This document shows positions 55,120 to 64,000 of a stretch of DNA of 64,000 nucleotides, one piece after another. The position numbers and the translations under genes are program-made. The first letter of the stretch is position 1, and each line of letters starts with the position of its first letter. Location: positions 23,253,676-23,317,675 of the forward strand of contig CM044963.1 in the NCBI GenBank assembly GCA_024516035.1. The letters are read 5' to 3'. Source of the stretch: Bactericera cockerelli. Its lineage: Eukaryota > Arthropoda > Insecta > Hemiptera > Triozidae. A model generated the notes under the pieces. That model made no database searches and was not told where the DNA came from. It worked only from the letters and a program-made list of their open reading frames with translations.

Positions 55120-55600
55120 ATTATGCGCAAGTACACACAAGGCCAAGTCAACTCACCACTATACATTTATCGAAATTATCTGCAAGACAAAATTTTCTGC
55201 AAAACAAGCCAAGTTATAACACACCACCATCAAAATTATGCGCAAGAAGAAATTTGTTGTTCACAAGAGCCAAGTTAACACACCACTTTATATCAAAATT
55301 ATCTGCGAAACAAGCCAAGTTATATCACACCACCATCAAAATTATGCGCAAGAAGAAATTTGTTGTTCACAAGAGCCAAGTTACCACACCACTATATATC
55401 AAAATTACCGGGAATGGAAATTTTTCGTCTAACACAAACTAAGTTATTACACCCACCAATATCAAAATTATATGCAAAATAAAATTTTCGTGAACACAAA
55501 TAATAAGTTATGACACACTACAGTAAAAATTCTCTGCAAGGATAAATTTGACGTCTACACATTAATAAACTACACCTGCAAAATCAAAAATTTCTGTAGA
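55120..55600 (+). repeat. 3' motif array of the basic-protein gene (about 7-8 units)
   Basis: Imperfect tandem units of about 45-65 bp: atcaaaattatgcgcaagaa, gaaatttgttgttcacaaga, gccaagttaacacaccac. Two of them (55228 and 55337) are nearly identical. The same units follow last-exon copies A and B, so this is probably 3' untranslated sequence and may carry a regulatory or RNA-structural function. Confidence 0.7.
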
Positions 55601-56647
55601 GGAATATTCAAAAATAAGAAGAAGACTTAATTGTAACATCTTGGAAATTCGTGTTCCAACTAACTGGAGGTTAGGGATCGGCTACAAGGGGTGATGAGGA
55701 GGCCGACTGGACTCACAACATCTGAGTCCAAATCAGTGGAACACGAATCAGTGGAACAAGATACGCAGGACTTGTTGAAGACAAAGATAGACAAAGTAGA
55801 TGGAAGGCGAGGAAGAGATTGACAACATCTTGGACTGAATGAACAGTATGAACACACCAACTTTGAAGAATGCAAGAGAATGGCCGAAGATCAATGGGAG
55901 ACAGGATGTTAGAAGGAGAATATAGCAACCTTCTGAATTAAAAGAAGATACCTGTGATCTGTAATGAACTGATCAAAAATAAAGATTCTAAACTCAAAAA
56001 GGAATTTTTTGGTTTGTCTTTTTTTTGTGTTTCTAAAATTTCCTTGGGATTTTTTTATTATCTATATCTACAAACTAATTCTGTAGGTATGTATGTGTGT
56101 GTATATGTATGTTATTTATACATATCTACAATGTTCAACAGATTTCGATGAAATTTAGTATTCATGTCCTTTGAAGCCTGGAAAGTGCACGCGTGAATCC
56201 TTATGTCTCTAACATTAAGTAACATCGATAAAGGATAAAAATAGGACAGGTGACTGAGAATTTTTCTTTGAATTTACAATATTATTGCGGTTTTTCACCA
56301 GGAACTTGAAATTTTTGATACCAATTTCACAAAACACTACTTTTTGGTTTTGGCCCAAAAATGTTCCTTCTTGAACTGTCAGGACGCGAATATTTAAGAC
56401 GATGAAACGTCGTATGTTTGTTACTTTTAATAAGATGGATGTATATTTATCATTCACTGGGGTTTCGCAATTTCGTATTTTATATACAGGGTAATTCAGC
56501 ATATTTGGGACTCAAGAATAAGAACACGAGGAATAATAATAACACCATTTAGTGGAAGGTAAATGCTCAGAGAACTTACTACCACCTGGACTTAAGTCTC
56601 ATAGTCTTATTATTAGGTGCTCCCAAACTCGAATGAAAAAAAATTAA
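55601..56647. other. unassigned
   Basis: At 55780-55900 cagactttgaagaatgc-like coding (FEECKRMAEDQW-type) hints at a decayed LINE C-terminus, but stops interrupt it. A single CAGGGTAATTCAGC terminus-like site sits at 56487 without a matching end. Confidence 0.35.
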
Positions 56648-56733
56648 TGCACTGAGTGAGATTCGAACCAACGGATTCCTACGCTGACTGGATTACCAGA
56701 CTAGCGCGTTATCCACTTGACTACTAGTGCACG
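56648..56733 (-). repeat. tRNA-like SINE head with long variable part
   Basis: Minus strand: tagtagtcaagtggataacg (A box), gctagtctggtaatccagtc, then cgttggttcgaatctca (B box). The spacing between anticodon and T arms is long, as in Ser/Leu-type tRNAs. Confidence 0.5.
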
Positions 56734-57344
56734 GTTTACGATGTACTAGTAGAACATTGTTTGAGAAACACAATACACAATAATTATTGCGAATACACTA
56801 TGAACGAGATACTGGGTGGAATAGGTGTATTCTTGTTTAAATTGACGCTCGTCCCCTGAGTTCTGTTTAACCGATTAAAAAAATGTTTGAGGCTGTGTTC
56901 TATTTTTTCAAAGAGGCTGTGAAATCCTTGACTCTTACGGTCTAAAGACAGTCTCATTTATTGGTGTGATTTGTTTTACAATACATATTTACAGTACATG
57001 ACAAATTGTCCTCCCATTTTTCTGTTTATACTGATTAAAGTGAATAAAATAGAGAGGTTAGTTGATCAGATGGATACTCAGAATTATTACCTGCTGATGA
57101 GACCAAAAAAGCTCGAAACAGCTGTCCAGGTATGTTCTGATATTCATGTACATCTAGTACAACTTCTCACTTTTCTGTTTATACTGATACTGATTTGGGA
57201 TTTTGACTACATTATGCTTAGTTTTACTGTATGAATAATGGGACTTGGCTTTGGTCCTAGTGGGACAATATTCGTAAGGCGATATCATTGTTATCATTTT
57301 ACTATTGAGAGCCAAATGAAAATAAAATTACAGCAAAGATAACA
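56734..57344. other. no supported gene
   Basis: Contains a stretch (tgatattcatgtacatctag, tacaacttctc, ttttctgtt) also present near 27788, so some of it is an unclassified dispersed repeat. Confidence 0.35.
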
Positions 57345-58091
57345 GAAGAATGAACAACAAGGTTTTCTCAAACATAAATCCACTACCTCTAATTTAGTCT
57401 CCTTTACGGAATTTGTTTCAAATGCAATTGATGATGGTAACCAGGTGGATTGTATCTACACAGATTTCAGCAAGTGTTACGACCGAATCAATCATAATCT
57501 TTTGATATCTAAACTTAAATGTCTCGGTATTCACGGCTCTCTACTAGATTGGCTCGACACTTTTCACAGCAATCGGACTCAAACAGTAAATTTGAAATCC
57601 ATGGGCACTAATTATAATAATGTAACCAGCGAATCAGAACCAATCGACGTACCCTCAGGCTGTATCCAGGGCGGGCATTTGTCCAGCATCCTATTCCTTT
57701 GCTTTGTTAACGACATAGTATTTATACTACCACCTGAGGTCACGGGTTGGCTATTCGTTGATGATTTTAAGTTTGCCATGAGAGTGCGTAGCCCTGCTGA
57801 CGCGCTGATATTACAGGAGGTATTACGACGCCTGCACTGCTGGTGCCAAGATAATATCATGAATCTAAATCTGGATAAATGCATGGCATTGACTTATCAC
57901 ACTAATAAAAATCGCTAATTCTATCATAAGCAGAGTAAACGAAGTCAAAGACTTGGGAGTGACATTTAGTCAGAACCTTAAATTCAACACCCACTACATG
58001 AATATTAAGAGCAAAGCTCTTCGCATGTTGGGATTCCTGTACAGACATACTCAAGACTTCAGAAATACAAATACTTTAAAATCCCTTTATT
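57345..58091 (+). mobile_element. older RT element (layer D) copy 2, 5' piece
   Basis: RT-coding fragment beginning with the QQGFLKHKSTTSNLVSF motif. It is interrupted at aaaatccctttatt (58078-58091) by the I-like element; the same 14 bp recur at 60796-60809, where the frame resumes (KSLYYAYIRSDLEYC). Confidence 0.85.
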
Positions 58092-58138
58092 TTCAGCTTT
58101 GTCTTCAGGCGAGGTCTTCCACAAGATGGGCAAACTGA
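57445..58138 (+). pseudogene. reverse transcriptase fragment, layer D
   Basis: DCIYTDFSKCYDRINHNLL carries the first catalytic Asp; DVPSGCIQGGHLSSILF and GWLFVDDFKFAMRV (FVDD active site) follow; then WCQDNIMNLNLDKC. A frameshift near 57916 moves the frame to EVKDLGVTFSQNLKF. The 3' portion is beyond the inserted element. There is no endonuclease part, so the copy was 5'-truncated. It is the oldest layer of the stack. Confidence 0.8.
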
Positions 58139-59651
58139 GGAGTAAGTACTCCCCTAGGCATATACCGGCCATTAAAGACCCGGAAACCCCTGGACAGCTT
58201 CTTTATGATAGTCCGTCTATAGCTAAGGTACTGGGAGCACAATTTGCAAGTGTTTCATCCAACACTTACTACTCCCCTGAGTTCCTCCCTATTAAGTTTG
58301 AAAAGGAGAGCGTACCCATAACGTTTGACTTTGCTAAGACGGATGAGTACAACTCGCCCTTTTCCATTGATGAACTCATGTCATCCTTAATGTCCTGTGG
58401 TTCTAAAGCTGCTGGGCCAGATGGCATATCTTTCTCATGCTGGAGCAGTTACCCAGCAAAGCGTTGGAAAAACTCCTCGAGTTGTACAACCTGGTGTGGT
58501 TAACTGGTAAGTTTCCTTTTCTCTGGTCTGAAGCTACCATACTACCCCTGATTAAGCCTGGTAAAGACCGAGTTATTCCAGCTAGCTACAGGCCAATCTC
58601 TCTGTAGAATTGCTCTAGCAAAATTCTAGAGAAGATGATCAACAAAAGATTATTTTGGACGCTTGAAAACAAGGGTTGTTTAAACAAGTTTCAAAGCGGC
58701 GGACGCTATAAACGCTCCACCACTGACAACTTGGTTGCTCTAGAACATGAAATTTCTCAAGGTTACGCTAGAAATGAGTTTGCTTTAGCAGCATTTATGG
58801 ATGTCCAAAAGGCCTTTGACTTGGAGACATAAAATACTTAAATAATTAGAGGCCTTTAGCATCTCGGGGAATATGCTTAGATATCTTTCTAACTTTCTTT
58901 ATAATAGACGTATTAGAGTAAAGTGCAATGGTATCCTTTCTGATTTCTTCTCTTTAGAGAACGGAATCATTCAAGGAAGTTCTCTTAGCCCTTTGCTGTT
59001 CATAATCTTCATGGATGACCTACTGGATATCAGACATTTACCCCTGAAGCGACTTCTTTTTATTGATGACCTTATTATTGTTGCTAGACACAGATCGCCA
59101 GATATAGCGGTCCGTCGTCTTCAAGATACGTTGAACGACCTACTAGAATGGTCGAGAAGTAATGGTCTAATTTTTCCTTCTGACCCAAGTAAATCCATGT
59201 GTATGAACTTCTCGAGATCCAGAAACCAAGCCACACCCCTTTTAGTGTATGATGGTTGCCCCTAAGCTATGTAAATAAAACCAAATTCTTAGGCCTGGTA
59301 TGGGACGTCAAAATGACTTGGTTACCACATATTGCTTATATTAAGGACCGTGCACTCAAAGCTCTAAATGTACTCAAAATGGTTTCTTGTAAGAAATTTG
59401 GCGTGCGTAGATCGCTCTTTCTCCGTCTCTATAAAGCCTATATTCTTCCTATTATCGACTATGGCTCCATTGTCTATAATTCAGCCAAAGACAATGTGTT
59501 GTGTAAAATTAACCCTGTACACAATTTGGGCATTAGGATTGCAACTGGGGCATTGCGCTCAAGTCCGGTACCTAGCCTACACGTCGAGTCTGGTGTTATG
59601 CCACTGTCCCTGAGGAGAGATAAGCTCACTATGAGCTTTACTCTAAAGTAG
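58099..59651 (+). pseudogene. I-like reverse transcriptase, copy 2
   Basis: SSGEVFHKMGKLRSKYSPRH starts the visible part; AAGPDGISF then a frameshift near 58440-58500; TILPLIKPGKDRVIPASYRP with a stop; FQSGGRYKRSTTDNLVAL; FMDVQKAFD (first catalytic Asp) followed by a stop and an apparent loss of about 30-40 codons; NGIIQGSSLSPLLF; FIDDLIIVARH; stop at GCP shared with copy 1; then LSYVNKTKFLGLVWDVK. Many lesions, so long dead. Confidence 0.85.
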
Positions 59652-59937
59652 TCTCATGCCCATTCAATCCTGTTCGAGATTTACTCCTATCTTCTAACCT
59701 AAATGTTACCCGATATCCAGTTAACAAACCTAAACCCCTGTGCGTAAGGTTTAAAAGCATGGCACATTTCTCTGAGGTTATCCTAGACAGTGAGTTTGCT
59801 CCTTACAAGAAACTTATGCCTCCATGGAAGATAGGGGTACCCAAGTTTGATGATTCCTTATGTTTTGAAAAAAAAAAAAGAAAATGTTCCCCCATTAGTA
59901 TTCAAGCAGCAGTTCTCAAACCTAGTGAATAATAAGT

Positions 59938-60735
59938 ATGCCAACTTTACTCATTGCTATACTGACGGATCCACATCCATCAACGGGACAAGTTGTGCTT
60001 ACAGCATCAACAATAATTCTCTCCGTTTCATTGCTCCATGTTAACTCCATCTATTCATGTGAACTGATTGCTATCTTGTTGTGCCTCGAACATTTAAGTT
60101 TCCTCCCTAATAGTCATTTCCTCATAATCTCTAATTCTAAAAGTGCCCTTAGTTCCATCTCTAATCCAGCCTCCGATAACCCCATTGTTGCTAGAATCCT
60201 TGAAATTTGGCTTAAACTTCTAAATAGGGGAAAGTCCATCTCTTTCTTGTGGTGTCCTTCTCATTCAGGCATACCCGGAAATGAGATTGTAGACAACGCT
60301 ACTAGGAACCCCCGTCCTGGGTATACTTACAAACTTACCTCAGCCCAGGACATGAAGCCATACGCCTCACAAATTGTGAGAGAAGCCTGGCAAAACCAAT
60401 GGAATGAAACTCCCAACTCAAATAAGCTAAAGAGAATCAAACCCTCTATAGAAAAGTGGTCTACCTCTGATAGGAACAATAGGTATGAGGAGGTTGTGCT
60501 TACGCGTATGAGAATTGGCCATACACGCGCCACCCACGCTTTCCTATTCAAGAAAACTCCCCATCCTTCTTGTACTTGTGGTGAGCTACTCACTGTTCCT
60601 CACATCTTGTCATGTCCCCTTAAGTCCAATATTAGATCTGCATTACCTGTTCCTCCAGCACTATTAGATGACAATGAAAGCGTCGATTCACTTTTTAAGT
60701 ATCTGAAAAAACTAGAAATGTACACCATGATTTAG
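59938..60735 (+). pseudogene. RNase H domain of I-like element, copy 2
   Basis: Same domain as at 43228 with two lesions special to this copy: a 5-bp loss near 60015 shifting the frame after ACAYSINN, and ISNSKSAL where copy 1 has ISDSKSAL, which replaces a catalytic Asp. The C-terminal Cys cluster CTCGELLTVPHILSCP is kept. Confidence 0.8.
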
Positions 60736-60795
60736 AAACAGGACATCAGCGCGAACGACCTGCTCCAGCAGAGTTAAAGCGCCTAAAAGGAAAAA

Positions 60796-61411
60796 AAAAT
60801 CCCTTTATTATGCTTACATTCGATCTGATCTTGAGTACTGCTCTGTACTATGGTCTCGCCAATATCAAATTCATAACAAATCTCTAGAGGCTATTCCACA
60901 TTAATTTTTACGTATTCTGGCATATAAACTTCACTCAAAAATAGAAAATCACAATTATTTGGAAATAATGGAAACCAATAATATTATTAGTCTTGAACAC
61001 AGGAGATCTTTACAAGATGCTATATTCCTATTTAAATTACTAAGAAACGAAATAAATGATTTATTAAGCAAAATAAACTTCAGAATTAACACACGTAATA
61101 CAAGATTACATCATATATTAAAAAATAATAAATGTCACACAAACCAAGCCCAACATTGTCCCATGGATAGAATTCAAAATCTTGGTAATAAATCAGCGGT
61201 GCTGGAGTCGATGTCTTTCAAAGGATGAAATGGTTTCATTTCTGACTTCATACTTTGGTCTGTTTGGTTTTACTAGTTGGTAAGTAGTTTTGGCCATTTT
61301 TAGAATTGTAAAATCTAGCTAAGATTTATGATTTTAAAATTATCTTTTATTTAATTTTAAGATTTTGTACAAATGGAACTTGTTCCGTAAACTTTCAAAA
61401 AAAAAAAAAAA
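60796..61411 (+). mobile_element. older RT element (layer D) copy 2, 3' piece
   Basis: Thumb and C-terminal coding part (MEIMETNNIISLEHRRSLQD...), with 6- and 7-bp deletions relative to 44277-44615, then a 3' UTR and poly(A) at 61397-61411. Confidence 0.8.
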
Positions 61412-61664
61412 ATTGTGGAGGCTTTTTTCGGAAACAAGATGGGTAAAATCTATTTTCGACAGAAATTGTCTACAGCCATCCTAAGAGGCAATGCGGCCAG
61501 CTTGCTAGGCAGTCTGCCACAGAATGGTGGACCGGAAGAGACATTTCTTTTGCAATGTTCATTTCGAAATATAATTTTACAGAAGATCTTCCCTTCAGTA
61601 GGAGTTTTCGGCTATTACAGCGCACCATAACTTAGATATGGGAATGTTCTATTTGACCTATCTT
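61412..61664 (+). other. duplicated unidentified short ORF, copy 2
   Basis: 71 open codons (61415-61630) ending SFRNIILQKIFPSVGVFGYY and SAP. It matches 44755-44962. The segmental duplication ends at about 61664, where the RTE-like element begins. Confidence 0.45.
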
Positions 61665-64000
61665 ACTTACTTACTTACTTACTGCCAGGGCCATCTATAC
61701 CCAAGTTGGTATTTAGCCTCATTCACTGCTTACCTCCATTTGACTCTGTCTTGTGCGTCTTCTTCTCGTATTTCTAATCTTCTGAAATCTTGCTTTATTC
61801 TGTCTTTCCATCTTGATTTAGGTCTCCCTCTTGGTCTCTGACCATCTGGTTCATTCATCCATACTTGACTAGTTGTGCTGTCTTCATCCTTTCTGAGTAT
61901 ATGGCCAATCCATCGTACTCTTCCACTCTTAATTTCACCAACAATATCAGGTTCTTTGTACAGGTCTCTAATTTCTTTATTATGTTTAATCCTCCATTCT
62001 CCTTTTTCAAAAGTAGGTCCAAATATTTTCCTAAGAATTTTATTTTCAAATGTAACAAGCTTTCTTTCGGTATCTTTGTTGATGATCCAGTTTTCGCTTC
62101 CATATGTCAATACGGGTCTTATAATTGACTTATATAATCTAATTTTGGATGTTCTAGATAGATCTTTTGAGGATAGTAATTTGTTACATGCATGCATACT
62201 TTTATTAGCTTGGTTCAGTCTCACTTGAATTTCAACACTTTCTTCATTTTTGTCTGATAGGGTGACCCCGAGATATTTGAACTCCGAACATCTGTCAAAG
62301 TCATGGCCATCAATACTTAGAGTAGGGGGGATGTTGTTTCCGTGTCTGTCAATATACATGAATTTGGTTTTAGCATCATTTATTTGTAAGCCTACTTCTT
62401 TCGTTTCATTAATTAATATTCTTGTTAAGTTAATCAAATCTTCATTTTTCTCTGCCATAATTACTACATCATCAGCGAAGGCCAAGATGTTGACGGTTTT
62501 GCCAATGTGAATGCCCAAGTTGGATGCTTTGACTCTCTTGGGAGCCTCTTCTAGAGCAATGTTAAACAAGATAGGAGAAGTTCCATCCCCTTGACGTACA
62601 CCAGTATTTACTAAGAAAGGTGAAGATAACTGTCCGTTTATTTTTACTTTACATTGGGATCCTTCAACAGTTGTTCTTACAAGGTTTATTAATTTATCAG
62701 GTATTCCAAATCTTTCCATCTTATACCACAATTTCTTTCTATTAAGGGAGTCATATGCTTTGGAAAAGTCTATAAACAGGAGGTAAAAGTTCTTATCGTA
62801 CTCCCAATACTTTGCTATACATTCTTTTACTATACAGATTTGATCATTAGTTGATCTTCCTTTACTGAACCCTGCCTGATGTTCTTCTATGATTGAATTT
62901 ATGTAAGGATCTAAACGTTTTTGTAGTATTTTGGAAAAGACTTTGTACGTGGTGTTTAGTAAAGATATCCCTCTATAGTTTTTACAATCCTGCTTATCGC
63001 CTTTTTTTAGAATTGGCACAACAATAGCCTCTTTCCATTCACTGGGTATAGTTTCTGTTTTCCAAACTTCTAGGATGATTTTATGTACTTCTCGGGCAAC
63101 AATCTCTTTTCCTTCTTTCAGAACTTCCGCTGGTAGACCATCTTCCCCGGGCGCTTTATTATTCTTTAAATGCTGTATGGCTTGTTTCACTTCTTCTAGA
63201 GTTGGTTCTAGAGTTTCTGGTTGTACATTCATAAACTTTTCTAGAGCTTCATCATTATCGGTTTGTTCACAGTTCAGTAAATCCGAAAAATAATTTTTCC
63301 ATATTTCCAAAACTTTGCTTTCCTCAGTGATGACATCTCCATTCTCATTCTTAACACCATATCCCTTAGGTTGGTATCCTTTTTTGAAATACCTCAAAGT
63401 GCGGTAAAAGTTCCTCGCATTGTTTTGTGTTCTATCATTTTCAGCTTTTTGTAATAATCCTTTAACCCACTCTCTTTTCTTCCTTCTTATCAGTTTCGTT
63501 GTCTCTCTTACTTGGTTGTTACACCTCATTTTACTTTTTTCATCTTTGTTTTGTAATAATTTGTTCTTCAAGATTTTTCTTTTCTCTATCATATCTGAGC
63601 ATTCCATGTCAAACCAGGGTTTCTTTTCTCTTCTTTCCTTTTTCCCACATACTTCAGCAGTTTTTTCCTGTAGTATATCTTTTAAATTATTCCACACATC
63701 ATCTACATTATTATTCTCTTCGTTAGTTGTTCCTTGATCATTGTCAAAACGGTTTTGTAGTTCTTCTTTAAAGTTGTTCCTTATATTCAGATCTTTCAAT
63801 TTTTCAAGGTTAATCGGTGGCTTTTTGTTTGTTTTTTCTTTCTTTTCTATAGCGAGTCTCTGTTGAAATTTCACAAGAACTAAATGATGATCCGATCCAA
63901 CTTCGGCACTTCTCAGTGATCTTACATTGGTGATGTGTCTAGAGTGTCTTTTGTCAATGAGAACATGATCAATTTGGTTTTTTGTTACTCCATCTGGGTG
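61665..64000 (-). mobile_element. RTE-like retrotransposon, runs off the window
   Basis: The 3' end is a GTAA-type short tandem repeat (cttacttacttacttact on the + strand, 61665-61683), a tail form used by RTE-clade elements. Its insertion cuts off the duplicated flank, which in copy 1 continues attcttgttgtgaatgtcg. So it came after, or at the edge of, the segmental duplication. Confidence 0.8.
61730..64000 (-). CDS. RTE-like endonuclease/reverse transcriptase (5' end outside window)
   Basis: At least 756 open codons with no lesion. At the window edge the end of the APE endonuclease is visible: NQIDHVLIDKRHSRH, then RSAEVGSDHHLVL with the catalytic SDH. The RT follows: APGEDGLPAEVLKEG, VPILKKGDKQDCKNYRGISL, EEHQAGFSKGRSTNDQI, LLFIDFSKAYDSL (first Asp), GVRQGDGTSPILF, ILAFADDVVIM (FADD active site), FKYLGVTL. 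The end has the RVRWIGHILRKDED and RGRPKSRWKDRI motifs common at the C-terminus of this group, stopping at DRVKWR. Single-ORF layout and FADD fit RTE-type elements. Open reading suggests a recent insertion; the missing 5' part lies to the right. Confidence 0.88.
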   Translation of the reverse strand, partial: HPDGVTKNQIDHVLIDKRHSRHITNVRSLRSAEVGSDHHLVLVKFQQRLAIEKKEKTNKKPPINLEKLKDLNIRNNFKEELQNRFDNDQGTTNEENNNVDDVWNNLKDILQEKTAEVCGKKERREKKPWFDMECSDMIEKRKILKNKLLQNKDEKSKMRCNNQVRETTKLIRRKKREWVKGLLQKAENDRTQNNARNFYRTLRYFKKGYQPKGYGVKNENGDVITEESKVLEIWKNYFSDLLNCEQTDNDEALEKFMNVQPETLEPTLEEVKQAIQHLKNNKAPGEDGLPAEVLKEGKEIVAREVHKIILEVWKTETIPSEWKEAIVVPILKKGDKQDCKNYRGISLLNTTYKVFSKILQKRLDPYINSIIEEHQAGFSKGRSTNDQICIVKECIAKYWEYDKNFYLLFIDFSKAYDSLNRKKLWYKMERFGIPDKLINLVRTTVEGSQCKVKINGQLSSPFLVNTGVRQGDGTSPILFNIALEEAPKRVKASNLGIHIGKTVNILAFADDVVIMAEKNEDLINLTRILINETKEVGLQINDAKTKFMYIDRHGNNIPPTLSIDGHDFDRCSEFKYLGVTLSDKNEESVEIQVRLNQANKSMHACNKLLSSKDLSRTSKIRLYKSIIRPVLTYGSENWIINKDTERKLVTFENKILRKIFGPTFEKGEWRIKHNKEIRDLYKEPDIVGEIKSGRVRWIGHILRKDEDSTTSQVWMNEPDGQRPRGRPKSRWKDRIKQDFRRLEIREEDAQDRVKWR

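Larger units (their letters stand above)
58092..60795 (+). mobile_element. I-like element copy 2 inserted in layer D
   Basis: 5'-truncated element with RT, RNase H and an A-run at its 3' end (60790-60799), bounded by a 14-bp duplication AAAATCCCTTTATT. It is the uninterrupted counterpart of 37104-37208 plus 42246-44098. Confidence 0.9.

Noticed and set aside
56215..56502. Half of a CAGGGT-ended transposon
   Set aside because: CAGGGTAATTCAGC at 56487 looks like a terminus but I found no partner end or inverted repeat nearby.
1..64000. CRISPR array or bacterial operon
   Set aside because: Tandem repeats here are minisatellites or 3' motif units without unique regular spacers, and the genes are eukaryotic.

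Overview
The window is eukaryotic, AT-rich and dominated by repeats. It is almost certainly from an arthropod genome, and several repeat types would suit a hemipteran-like insect, although the species cannot be read from the sequence. The arthropod call rests on a recognisable extramacrochaetae/Id-type HLH gene with a consensus splice donor, several insect-type non-LTR retrotransposons, tRNA- and 5S-derived SINEs, and CAGGGTG-ended palindromic DNA transposons. Two runs of exactly 100 N (26386-26485, 37004-37103) mark scaffold joins.

Left third (1-24 kb): a composite TIR transposon (2160-4361) is followed by the first coding exon of emc/Id on the minus strand (8042-8458) with a TATA box about 500 bp upstream. 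The only other large structures are two nearly identical 3.8 kb direct repeats in tandem (14562-18341 and 18342-22174) and a 1.65 kb near-perfect palindrome (22210-23861) built from CAGGGTG modules.

Middle (24-46 kb): a SINE-rich stretch contains a complete tRNA-headed SINE with a 13-bp target duplication, a 121-nt 5S rRNA-like SINE head, and an inverted SINE pair. A second copy of the composite transposon (32012-34483) still shows a transposase whose middle has been deleted. The start of a possible YqaJ-exonuclease-type ORF follows. After the second gap lies a stack of retroelements. An apparently intact CR1-like element (37209-42244; ORF1 with SGNH esterase, ORF2 with endonuclease and RT) sits inside an older RNase H-bearing I-like element, which sits inside a still older element. 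The same two older layers without the CR1 insertion recur at 57345-61664, so the composite was duplicated before the CR1 element landed.

Right third (46-64 kb): there is a degenerate R2-like element with a restriction-like endonuclease, then the most interesting part. I see a two-exon gene for a 127-aa lysine-rich basic protein (51663-51879 + 54813-54979). Two more copies of its last exon lie at 48.06-48.33 kb, arranged head to head. The copy pair I compared codon by codon differs mostly at synonymous sites, which implies selection on a small protein family I do not recognise. All three copies are followed by the same roughly 55-60 bp motif, tandemly repeated in the 3' region. The gene's intron holds a 218-bp tandem duplication with a perfect 29-bp hairpin and a 5'-truncated RT element. 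The window ends in an open RTE-like element on the minus strand that runs off the edge.

The unique host content is therefore small: emc, the basic-protein family, and a duplicated unidentified short ORF. Nearly everything else is mobile DNA in datable layers.
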